36,642 nucleotides of DNA from Peptostreptococcus sp. MV1 (GTDB taxonomy: Bacteria; Bacillota; Clostridia; Peptostreptococcales; Peptostreptococcaceae), in NCBI RefSeq assembly GCF_000758885.1, contig NZ_JRNB01000072.1:1-36642 (forward strand), read 5' to 3'. The stretch's first letter is position 1. Each line of letters begins with the position of its first letter. Positions 8,328 to 17,500 of the stretch are shown here, in pieces. The translations under genes were made by a program, and so were the position numbers. Below the pieces are notes generated by a model that had not been told where the DNA came from, made no database searches, and was given only the letters and a program-made list of their open reading frames with translations.

Positions 8328-10678
8328 AAAAAATAACAAGTGGAATTTTAGCTGTGATAATGCTACTTGTAAGTCTAGTGAATATAGTGGCTGTAAGTCC
8401 TGTATATGCAAGTACAGATTATAAGGTAGAGTGGACGGAAGATGATTTTATGTATTCCTCTGAGGGAAATATAATTGCCTTTAGTGATAAGGGCTTAGAA
8501 AAGAAAGAAAAGACAAATGTTCTAGTATTTCCTGAAGGAACAAAATCTATAAATGGAAATTATTCTTTAAGTCATTTAAACGATGAACTTAGATATAAAA
8601 GAGAATTTGGACGTGGCAAACATTGGGATAAAGTAATTATTCCTGATTCTGTTAAGCATTTAGGTTATGCTGCCTTTTACGAAGCAAGTATAGATGAAGT
8701 AAAACTATCAAATAGTCTAACTTATCTTGGTGGTTTAGCATTTTTCAATTGTGGACTTAGAGAAGTAACTTTACCTAATACTTTGGTAAATATTGAACAT
8801 AATGCTTTTGAAAGAAATAACCTTCAAGAAATAACTATACCGAAGTCTGTGAAGACAATTGAACAGTATGCTTTTTCAAGAAATAAACTGCACACTGTAA
8901 AAGTTTTAGGCAATCCAAACATTAACAGTAAGGGAGTATTCCATAATCAAGATGTTGAATATAGACCAAAACAAAATCCATTTTACGAAAATCATTTTGG
9001 TTTCAACGGAAATCAAGGATTCAAATCTATTCCTAATGGATTAAGGTTTGAAAATGGAGAGTTTGTCTTTGATAAGAACGTAGATAGTGTAGAACTTGAA
9101 TTTGATTATAACAATGATATGTATCAAGGAAAGATGACTATATACAATCCAAATAAATATTCCATTGATACTCAAACAGATTTAACAGGACAAGACATTG
9201 ATGAAAAGGACAATAAGATTGATGATTTAACTAAAAACATTAAGGATTTAGAAAATCAGATCAAAGACTTAAATGATAAGAAACAAGAAGACCAATCAAA
9301 GATAGATGAATTAAAAGAAAAGTTAGAATCTTGTAAAGATAATGGAGAGAAACTAAAACAAGAAAAGGCTAAGCTAGAAGAAGAGATTAGAGATAAAGAT
9401 AATAAGATTGCTCAATTGAATAAAGAAATTGAGGATCTTAAAAACTCTAATAATGATGAACTAATAGCAGAAATTACTCAGCTTAAAGATGAATTAAAAA
9501 GACTACAAGATGAAAATGCAAAACTAAAAGAAGATTATTCATCTACAAAATGGGAATTAGAGGCTGAGAAAGAAAAGACAGATAAAAACGAAAATAAAAT
9601 CAAAGAAATGCAAGAAAAGCTCGATTCTTTAGAAGGAGAACTTGCAAAGAAGACTAAAGAAATAGAGGATAAAGATAATAAAATAAAGGACTTAGAAAAA
9701 GCTCTTGATGAAAAAGATACTAAGATAAAAGAATTAGAGAATAAAAAGAGAGAAACAGAAAATTCTAAGTCAGAATGTTGCAAGAAAATTGAAGAGCTTC
9801 AAAAAGCTATTGATAGTTTAAAAGAATCTTCTGAAAATACAAAAAAAGAATTAGAAGAAAAGATTAAAGGGCTAGAAGAAAAACAAAAAGCTTCTGAAGA
9901 AGAAATTAAAAAGCTAAAAGAAGAATTAGATAAGAAAATTGAAGAAGCAAAGAGGTTAATCGAGGAAGCAAATAAAAAGTCTAAAGAAGAACTTGAAAAA
10001 CAAGCTAAAGATGAAAAAGACAAAAATTTAAACCAAGACTTATCTAAGAAATTAGATGAACTTCTAAAACTTCAAAAAGAAAACAAAGAAAAGAAAGAAG
10101 ATAATAAATCTCAAGATAAAAAGTTGGACGAACTTTTGAAAGCTGATGACAAGAATATCCTAAATCAATTTGATCTTAACAAAATGAAAGAGCAAGAAAA
10201 CCAACAAGGCAAAAAACAAGTTAAAGATGAAAAAGAATTTGCAGTTTTCCAAGTAGACAAAAACTTTTATAACATTATAAAAGATGGAAAGAAAACTACT
10301 GTGTATATGGATGTAAAAGCATATATTAAGGATAATCGCATTATGCTACCTGTTAGATATGCAGCCTATACTCTTGGGTTTAATGTAGAATATGATGATA
10401 GTAATAGAGAGGCTATCTTTTCAAATAAAGAAAATACAGCCTTACCTAAAAAAACTCTAAGATTAAATATAGATACTGGTGTTATGAAAGATAGTCAAGG
10501 AAACATTTATCATTCTGACACTAAACCTGTAATTATAAATGGAAGAATTCACGCATCTATTTCCAATATAGCTAAAGCTTTTAATGCAAGCTGTGGGGAT
10601 ATAAGAGATGAAAAAGATCAAAGTATAGAATGGGATAATAGCAGAAAGGCAGTTTATGTCTTCAAGAATATAAAGTAA
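8324..10678 (+). CDS. Secreted leucine-rich repeat / coiled-coil / copper-amine-oxidase-N-like protein
   Basis: A 784-residue exported protein. It has a signal peptide (basic MKK, hydrophobic core, likely cut after VYA at 29), then about four BspA-type (LRR_5) repeats of ~23 residues at 102-200 (xxIPDSVKxLGYAAF pattern). A long Lys/Glu-rich coiled coil runs from about 285 to 640. A C-terminal ~135-residue domain (AYIKDNRIMLPVRYAAYTLGF) resembles the 'copper amine oxidase N-terminal' stalk domain common on clostridial surface proteins. No LPXTG anchor is seen. It is coupled to DUF4315 by ATGA and probably acts at the cell surface, perhaps in mating contact or adhesion (inference). A LRR-rod-stalk fusion is not a standard member of this operon as I know it. 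Confidence 0.8.
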   Translation: MKKITSGILAVIMLLVSLVNIVAVSPVYASTDYKVEWTEDDFMYSSEGNIIAFSDKGLEKKEKTNVLVFPEGTKSINGNYSLSHLNDELRYKREFGRGKHWDKVIIPDSVKHLGYAAFYEASIDEVKLSNSLTYLGGLAFFNCGLREVTLPNTLVNIEHNAFERNNLQEITIPKSVKTIEQYAFSRNKLHTVKVLGNPNINSKGVFHNQDVEYRPKQNPFYENHFGFNGNQGFKSIPNGLRFENGEFVFDKNVDSVELEFDYNNDMYQGKMTIYNPNKYSIDTQTDLTGQDIDEKDNKIDDLTKNIKDLENQIKDLNDKKQEDQSKIDELKEKLESCKDNGEKLKQEKAKLEEEIRDKDNKIAQLNKEIEDLKNSNNDELIAEITQLKDELKRLQDENAKLKEDYSSTKWELEAEKEKTDKNENKIKEMQEKLDSLEGELAKKTKEIEDKDNKIKDLEKALDEKDTKIKELENKKRETENSKSECCKKIEELQKAIDSLKESSENTKKELEEKIKGLEEKQKASEEEIKKLKEELDKKIEEAKRLIEEANKKSKEELEKQAKDEKDKNLNQDLSKKLDELLKLQKENKEKKEDNKSQDKKLDELLKADDKNILNQFDLNKMKEQENQQGKKQVKDEKEFAVFQVDKNFYNIIKDGKKTTVYMDVKAYIKDNRIMLPVRYAAYTLGFNVEYDDSNREAIFSNKENTALPKKTLRLNIDTGVMKDSQGNIYHSDTKPVIINGRIHASISNIAKAFNASCGDIRDEKDQSIEWDNSRKAVYVFKNIK

Positions 10679-10693
10679 GAAAAGGAGAGAATT

Positions 10694-11572
10694 ATGAAGA
10701 AAAAAAGATTAGGGGTAGCCTTAGTGCTACTCCTTTTACTATTCAGTATGCCAAGCATATCCATAGCTAAGAGCAATGAAAATGAAATAAAAAATCAGTC
10801 AAATGATATTTATTTGCCAGAAAAAAGTAAAGAATTAGAAAGCTTATTTGATGAAGATGTATATGAACCATCTAATGAGAGTCAAAAAATTCCTTATCAG
10901 GAAGTGCCGAAAATACAAGAAAATAACATAAAAAATGAGCAAGTAGATAAAAAAGAAAAGCCATCTAAACTTGTTAAAGGTGGCAATACTAAAGCAATTA
11001 ATCCATTAGCTACAAAAGAAAATAAGGCAAGAGGAACAGTTATAGAAAATGTAGATAAAAATGGACAGGATATTACACCGAAAGTAGAAGATCAAACATC
11101 AAGAGATGAAAAAAAGGAAAATCCAATAGATGTTAGACAATTTTTAACCTTTCAAACAAAGAGTGGAAAAACTATGCACCTCATTGTAGATCATTCGGAA
11201 AATCAAGAAAATGTACAATTACTAACAGAAGTTGGAGAACAAGATCTACTAAATATGATTGAAGGAGAAAGTGAAGTAAAGCCAAAAGAAGAAGTAGTGA
11301 AAAAAGAAGAACCGGTGGAGGAAAAACCGAAGAAAGAGGAGAAAGAAGAAAAGAAATCAGGGATAGGACTTTATTTATTTATGGGTTTAATTATTGTTGG
11401 TGTAATGGGTGCAGGATATTACTTCAAAATCTATAAAAAAAATGAAGAAGCAAGTTTTGAAGATGAGCAAGATTATAATGAATTAGAAGATGATTATGAA
11501 TCTGAAGGGGAGGATTATGATCTTGAAGATAAGGAAGATACAGAAATTATTCCAGATGAAGATGAATTTTAA
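10694..11572 (+). CDS. DUF4366 family membrane protein (CD1101-like)
   Basis: A 292-residue protein with a signal peptide (MKKKRLGVALVLLLLLFSM..., cut near residue 25), an extracytoplasmic charged region, a conserved core around FLTFQTKSGKTMHLIVDH (about residues 150-190), one transmembrane segment at about 223-244 and a very acidic cytoplasmic tail. The core and layout match DUF4366 proteins that end the transfer-gene cluster in this ICE class. It follows the LRR protein by 15 bases with AGGAGAG upstream of ATG. Role unknown; the acidic tail could bind a cytoplasmic partner (inference). Confidence 0.85.
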   Translation: MKKKRLGVALVLLLLLFSMPSISIAKSNENEIKNQSNDIYLPEKSKELESLFDEDVYEPSNESQKIPYQEVPKIQENNIKNEQVDKKEKPSKLVKGGNTKAINPLATKENKARGTVIENVDKNGQDITPKVEDQTSRDEKKENPIDVRQFLTFQTKSGKTMHLIVDHSENQENVQLLTEVGEQDLLNMIEGESEVKPKEEVVKKEEPVEEKPKKEEKEEKKSGIGLYLFMGLIIVGVMGAGYYFKIYKKNEEASFEDEQDYNELEDDYESEGEDYDLEDKEDTEIIPDEDEF

Positions 11573-11788
11573 TCTTCTCAATGATTTAAGCAGTAGATTA
11601 AGGACAACAATAAAATTAATTATCGTGTAAATTTATAAACATACGATAGAAAAGTACAATTAGAATTCTGGAACTTTAATAAAAAACGATGAACAAAACG
11701 ACAGCACAAACTTAATATATAAGTAAAGCTAAGTTGAAATGATTGATTGTATAATTAAGAATTTGATATAGATAAAATCATAAGTTTA
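11573..11788. other. Non-coding gap after the transfer operon
   Basis: AT-rich DNA between the DUF4366 stop and a short open frame. I see no convincing hairpin terminator, tRNA or gene. Together with the remnant and terminator that follow, it makes a ~425-base break between the transfer operon and topoisomerase III. Confidence 0.5.
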
Positions 11789-11929
11789 ATGAGAATGCTA
11801 AAAACGGATCAAGCTTTTTTATACGGATGGAATTCTTATTCGAAGAAAAATCTTTATGCTAGAGACATAAAGTTTGAAGATGTAATAGATAATGGAATAA
11901 ATATTATAGAAAAAATAAAAAATCGGTAG
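11789..11929 (+). pseudogene. Possible gene remnant (46-codon open frame)
   Basis: The frame gives MRMLKTDQAFLYGWNSYS and ends KKIKNR-like after 46 codons; it is open back to a stop at 11756-11758. The translation has ordinary protein composition with aromatic residues, unlike random AT-rich frames. It lacks a recognisable Shine-Dalgarno and is immediately followed by a transcription terminator, as the 3' end of a deleted gene would be. I do not recognise the parent family. It could also be a short real gene or chance. Confidence 0.3.
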
Positions 11930-11941
11930 AGCTATAAAAAG

Positions 11942-11976
11942 ATGAGGGATTGAAAATTTAATCTCTCATTTTTTTA
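11942..11976 (+). terminator. Rho-independent terminator before topB
   Basis: A 10-bp stem ATGAGGGATT / AATCTCTCAT (one G-T pair) with an eight-base loop is followed by a run of T. It separates upstream transcripts from the topoisomerase gene, whose Shine-Dalgarno (AAAGGAGG) lies about 12 bases beyond. Confidence 0.8.
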
Positions 11977-11998
11977 TTAAAAAATTAAAGGAGGAAAA

Positions 11999-13705
11999 AT
12001 GAAATTAGTAATCGCAGAAAAACCAAGTGTTGCAGCATCAATAGCAAAAGTTATAGGAGCAAAAAATAGAAATAATGGATATTATGAGGGGAATGGATAC
12101 ATTGTTTCATGGTGTGTTGGGCATTTAGTACAAATGGCAAATCCTGATGTGTATGATGAAAGATATAAGAAGTGGAGAATTGAAGATTTACCTATTATCC
12201 CAAAAGAATACAAGTATGAGGTAACGAAGACAACTAAAAAACAGTTTAATATTCTTAAAAGACTAATGAATAGTAATGAAGTTGACACCATTATTAATGC
12301 TTGTGATGCTGGTAGAGAAGGAGAAGCTATCTTTAGACTTGTATATATGATGGCAAATTGTAAGAAGAAAATGAAACGTCTTTGGATTTCCTCAATGGAA
12401 GACTCTTCCATAAAAGAAGGATTTAGCAACTTAAAAGATGGAAGTAATTATGATAATCTTTTTGATTCAGCTAAGGCTCGTGCCATAGCTGATTGGCTTG
12501 TTGGAATGAACATAAGTAGACTTTACTCCTGTCTATATAATGAAAATTATAGTGTAGGCAGAGTACAAACACCAACTTTATCAATGATTGTGAATAGAGA
12601 TGATGAGATAAATAGTTTTAAAAAAGAAAAATATTATACAGTGGAGATTTCCATGAATGGATTTACACTTTCGACAGATAGAATTGATGACAAGATAGTG
12701 GCAGAGCAGCTTAAAAATTTAATCGGAGAAAAAATTGAAATAACCGATGTAATTAAAAAAGAAAAGATTACAAAGCCTAATCTGCCCTTTGACCTAACAA
12801 CACTTCAAAGAGAATGTAATAAGTATTTTGGATACAGTGCAAAACAAACCCTAGATTATGCCCAAAGCCTGTATGAAAAGAAGTATATTACCTATCCACG
12901 AACAGATTCAAGATATTTGACAGTAGACATGATAGAAAGCACTGTAAATAATATTATAGGAAAAAATGATTTTGACACAGAAAGAATTAAGGTAGTTTTT
13001 AATTCTGAAAAAGTTACAGATCATCATGCAATAATTCCAACGATAAGTTCATTAAATAAGGATATTTCAAATCTCCCGGAAAGCGAAGCCAAAGTATATA
13101 GACTTATAACAAATAAACTCTATGCAAGTTTTGGATATCCACTTGTAGAAAATACAACAAAGATAGTGGCTGAATTTGACGGGTTTGAATTTATAAACAC
13201 TTATAAAATAATTGCAGAAGAAGGGTTTACAAAATATTTAGAAGAATATACATCAAAGAAGAAAGAAGATATACAACTTCCTGATGTAAAAATAGGAGAT
13301 TTTTTATATATTGAAAATAAAGATATAAAAGAGAAGTATACAAATCCACCTAAACACTTCACTGAAGACACACTCTTAAAAGCAATGGAAATAGCTGGAA
13401 ATGATGAATTAGTTAAGGATGTTGAAGTTGAGAGAAAAGGACTTGGTACTCCTGCTACAAGAGCGGGAATAATAGAAAATTTGATATACAAAGGTTATAT
13501 AAAAAGAGAAAAGAAAAACCTAATATCAACTAGAAAGGGATTAAACCTAGTTACTATAGTTATAGATGAGTTTAAATCTCCAAAGACAACAGCAAAATGG
13601 GAAATGAGATTAAGTGATATAGCAAAGGGTAAGGAATATAAAGAGAATTTTTTAAAAGAAATTGAAGAAGAAATAAAAAATACTATAGGTAAATATTATA
13701 AGTAA
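11999..13705 (+). CDS. topB: DNA topoisomerase III (type IA)
   Basis: A 568-residue type IA topoisomerase. The N-terminal TOPRIM domain starts MKLVIAEKPSVAASIAKVIG and has DAGREGEAIFR. SVGRVQTPTLSMIV and the active-site segment YITYPRTDSRYL follow, with catalytic Tyr at 299; HHAIIPT comes later. It is shorter than E. coli TopB (~650), lacking a long C-terminal extension and zinc fingers, as is usual for ICE-encoded copies. It decatenates or relaxes single-stranded regions and is conserved in this ICE class between DUF4366 and the giant helicase gene, where it probably supports conjugative DNA processing. AAAGGAGG precedes the ATG. Confidence 0.95.
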   Translation: MKLVIAEKPSVAASIAKVIGAKNRNNGYYEGNGYIVSWCVGHLVQMANPDVYDERYKKWRIEDLPIIPKEYKYEVTKTTKKQFNILKRLMNSNEVDTIINACDAGREGEAIFRLVYMMANCKKKMKRLWISSMEDSSIKEGFSNLKDGSNYDNLFDSAKARAIADWLVGMNISRLYSCLYNENYSVGRVQTPTLSMIVNRDDEINSFKKEKYYTVEISMNGFTLSTDRIDDKIVAEQLKNLIGEKIEITDVIKKEKITKPNLPFDLTTLQRECNKYFGYSAKQTLDYAQSLYEKKYITYPRTDSRYLTVDMIESTVNNIIGKNDFDTERIKVVFNSEKVTDHHAIIPTISSLNKDISNLPESEAKVYRLITNKLYASFGYPLVENTTKIVAEFDGFEFINTYKIIAEEGFTKYLEEYTSKKKEDIQLPDVKIGDFLYIENKDIKEKYTNPPKHFTEDTLLKAMEIAGNDELVKDVEVERKGLGTPATRAGIIENLIYKGYIKREKKNLISTRKGLNLVTIVIDEFKSPKTTAKWEMRLSDIAKGKEYKENFLKEIEEEIKNTIGKYYK

Positions 13706-13900
13706 ATTGATTATAAAAACTTGAATATAATTATAGGAATGAAGAAAGGAATGATTTATGAAAGAAATAGGGTATAATATAAGTGATAAAAGAGTAGGCA
13801 TTAGGAAATTTGCTTATTTGACATTACTATAAATATACGTTATACTCTTATCAGATAAAGATGGTGTCCCGCTACCGTTAAAGGTGGAGCATTAAAGAAG

Positions 13901-14374
13901 GTGTATCACTACCTACATCCCAAAGGTAAAATATTAAAGCAAACAGAGAGGTTAAAACCTTTCTATTTTTTTATTCAAATTTCTTCTGCAAAGGAAAAAC
14001 ACAAAAAATGGAAGAATGTTTCTGATGAGCATTTTTTAATTTATGAAGTGATCGATAATAGTATTACTATAGATGGAGATATTTACAAATATTATTCTGA
14101 TAAAGAAAAAATGCACATATTATCTATATTGGATATTAAGAAAATGATTCCTGTACCGGCTGATTGTTATGAAAGAATTGAATTTAATGAGCTTGAGGAT
14201 ATCAGATATAAAGACTTATTTCAAAAAGAATACGCTTTTTGTTTAAAGGTAAAAACAAAGGTCTTGATAAAGGTAGAAAAAATATACCAAAAGCAAAAGA
14301 AAACAGGAATTATAAGAAGAGCAAATTGCAATTTTTCAAAGTTAGAAAAAGCAATGTTGGATTGGAAACAATAG
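13901..14374 (+). CDS. Unrecognised 157-residue protein
   Basis: Frame open from 13859, so GTG at 13901 is the first ordinary start; GGTGGAG at 13883-13889 could serve as its ribosome binding site with a long (11-base) spacing. The protein is basic, with no signal peptide or membrane segment. The segment KKMIPVPADCYERIEFNELEDIRYKDLFQKEYAFCLKVKTKVLIK looks like a folded core, but I cannot name the family. It lies alone between topB and the giant gene, followed by a clear terminator, so it is probably a separately transcribed accessory gene of the element. Confidence 0.6.
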   Translation: MYHYLHPKGKILKQTERLKPFYFFIQISSAKEKHKKWKNVSDEHFLIYEVIDNSITIDGDIYKYYSDKEKMHILSILDIKKMIPVPADCYERIEFNELEDIRYKDLFQKEYAFCLKVKTKVLIKVEKIYQKQKKTGIIRRANCNFSKLEKAMLDWKQ

Positions 14375-14388
14375 GATAAAGGAAGTTA

Positions 14389-14425
14389 AAGCGATTAGAA
14401 AAGTAAAAAATCTAATCGTTTTTTT
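14389..14425 (+). terminator. Rho-independent terminator after the 157-aa gene
   Basis: CGATTAGA (14392-14399) pairs with TCTAATCG (14411-14418), extended by flanking A-T pairs, loop of about 11 bases, followed by seven T. It begins 15 bases after the upstream stop. Confidence 0.85.
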
Positions 14426-14566
14426 ATTGCAATAGAAAGATAGCGTAAATGACATATAAAGTTATCCTTTGCTTACAGAAATTTAAAAAATAGAAAGAAA
14501 TAAAGTTTAATAAATAAATATATAAAAATTTAGTTCATTTTTATCACTATAATGAGGAGGGATAAA

Positions 14567-17500
14567 ATGCCAAGATATGATATAGTAGATTTAAGTAGAA
14601 CAATCTATCTTGCAAAAGAAGAATTTAAGAAAGATATAAAAAAATATGAGGAATATTTAAAGGTATCAGGCAATAACTATAAGTATCCATATATACATCA
14701 AATATCTATATACAATATGGATCCAAAAGCAACAGCCTGTGCAGAATTTGATTATTGGAAAAGTATAGGTAGAAGCGTTAAAAGAGGCGAAAAAGGAATA
14801 CCACTTTTAGATATAGATAGCGGAAGGATAAAATATATCTTCGACATAAGGCAAACAGTAAGTATTAATCATAATATTTCTGAGGTAAAGTTATGGAAAT
14901 ATGATAGCAAAAAGCACTTAAACTTACTAGATGAACTGATAGATAAGTTTAAAGAAAAAGATAGTAAGCTTCTATTAAGCCAAGAAGATAAAATTGATGC
15001 CTTAGTAGAAAGTAATGTTAGAGGAAAATTCAATAAAATTTTAGAAAGTCTATCTGATGAAAGTTTAAAAAGCATTCAAAAGGTAGACCTTTTTAATTTG
15101 TTAAAAGAATCCGTAAAAATTTCCATAAGCGAGAGAATGGAGGTCTCATATCAGCTAAAAGAAGAAAACTTATCTTTACTGTCTAAAATATCAAGTTCGG
15201 ACATAGACAAAGTATTAAGTATAAGTGCTAATATAAGTAAAAATATCTTACTTGATTTGGGAAGTGAAATAAAAAGATTAGAAATTTTAGAGAAAATTCA
15301 AGAAAGAAAAGATTTGGAGCAGACAAAAGAGCTTAAGGAGCGTTATAATAAATTAAGTTCTGATATAAACGGTGAAATAAATTTTAAAGGAGGCTTGGAA
15401 GATGAAAGAGAAATTAAGATTGGCAGGCAAGGAATACCTCATGGAGGAGGGGATTTACACACCAATCGTCAAGGAGAATTCCTTCGAGAGACAGGGAGGG
15501 ACATACAAGATGGAAGAATTGGAGGAAGGCATGGAAGTCCTAATACCCAATATGGCAATTCCCAAGAAAATAGATTTAAAGAAACTCAACAGATGGGGAA
15601 GGATGAGATTGAACTTTCTCAAGGAGAACAAAGAAGAGGATTATCAGATAATGTATTTGCAAGGGATATTAATGGATCATCTTCTATCAAAGGAAAAAGA
15701 GATAGAGGACTTTATCACGAGGGAAGAAGTCAAAATGATGGAAACTTGGGGGCTGACAGAAGAACTGAAAGAAGAGGACTATCTGAAATATCTGAGATTG
15801 AAGAAGAACATGGATATGACCCTACAAGAAATAGGGGAAAGGGAGATAATCCTAATCTAAAAAATGAGGAAGTAGAGTTTACTTCCTTTTTTTCTGCTAA
15901 AAATCAGGGAGAGCAAATATCCTTCTCAAATCCAATAAGTCAAAGAGAAATAGATACATTTTTAATTCATGGAGGAAATCATGAAGATGGAAGATTAGAA
16001 GTAATAGCAGAATTTTCTAAGGGTAAATCTTTAGAAGAACAGGTAAACTTTTTGAAAGAAATATATAAGGGAGCCAATGGTCTTGAAATTGAAGGAAGAA
16101 AGATATCTGCATGGTTTGGAAAGGAAGGAGCAATTTTTAAAGATGGAGATGAGGCAAGATATAGAGAAGGGCAAATAGTTTCTTGGAAAGATTTAGCTAA
16201 TAATATTAATGATTTATTAAATAGAGGAGAATTTGCTAGTAACGTGGAGGTTATAGAAAGTGCCACATATGAAAGAGAAAAAATAGCAGAAAAATTATTG
16301 TATTTAAAGAGAGATCTTTCTGATGAAACTAAGGACAGATATTTAGCGATTCTTAATGATATAAAAGGAAGAGGCTTCCCAGATGAAAAAGAAAATCTCG
16401 GGAAAAAACTTGAAGATAAAAATTTTATAAATAAACTCAGAAAAGAATACGAGGTATTTTTAGAAGAATATAAGATTAATCCTGATATTTTAAGATTTCA
16501 TCATTATAAATTATCTAGAATCTATAATGATATCAATGATTTAGAAATAGAAAGAAAATTATATAGGTCAAATTTAAAGGATATTGCACCTATTCAGAGT
16601 TTTATAACACAAGATGAAATAGATGAAAGCCTAAAAAGAGGAAGCGGGTTTTCTGATGGAAAGAAAAGAATATATGAATTTTTTACTGAAAAGCATGATT
16701 TAAAAGAACAAGCAGATTTCTTGAAAAATGAATATGGCGTAGGTGGAAGTTCTCATGCACTATCTGCTGCAAGAGAAAGTGGTGAGTGGCACGATGCGAA
16801 GGGAATAAAATATAATAAAGGTAATGCAAAAGAAATACTACTATCTTGGTCTAATGTTGCAAGAAGAATTAATGACCTTATTAAAAAGAATAGATATATA
16901 GATGAAGAAAGTTTTGAAGAAAATAGGGAGAAAAAAACAGATCAGGAAATAAATAAAACAGAAAAAGAAAGCCAGGAGTATATAAATTATCAAGATGATT
17001 TGCCTCCAACTGATAATGATGTATATATAGAAAGAACAAATAATAGTTCTATATATTATTATCAAGGACAGTCTGTAGCAAGTATAGGTGATGATGGAAA
17101 ACTTATCATTTATGATGAATTTATACCAAACTTTTTAAAAGAAGAAATATATTCCATAGCCTTTGAAAAACAATTAGATATACCATTAGACCAGTTAGAC
17201 GATGGAATTATTCTTGAGGGAATACATGACACTTTTTATATTAAAGAAAAGGAAGAAATAGAAGGAAGAGAATATTACCTTTTAGAAAGTCAAAGTCGAT
17301 ATGATGATATTCCAAATATTATAGTTAATTCTAACAAAGAAGTTATAGATGATGATATAGTAAATGGTTTTGAAGAATTTAAGGAATTTTATACTAATAA
17401 AAATAAAGAAAATATAGATTTTGATTTAGATAGCCATAGAAAAGATGATTATTGGATAATTGAGTTTAATGAGGGTTCAAGTCTAATAGAAAAAGATTAT

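Noticed and set aside
9535-10023. Minus-strand open frames opposite the coiled-coil region of the LRR protein
   Set aside because: Ser/Phe/Leu-rich translations are the expected antisense shadow of Lys/Glu-rich coiled-coil coding; no start signals.
12082-12429. 115-codon minus-strand frame opposite topB
   Set aside because: It lies entirely against the conserved TOPRIM region of topoisomerase III and shows no independent start or motif.
13758-13832. Small open frame (24 codons) with AAAGGA upstream, between topB and the 157-residue gene
   Set aside because: Too short, no recognisable protein character, and the ribosome binding site is loosely spaced; it could be a leader peptide but nothing supports that.
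13861-13935. Possible structured RNA or riboswitch before the 157-residue gene
   Set aside because: Slightly GC-richer patch with only a weak 5-bp hairpin; no conserved riboswitch core that I can recognise.
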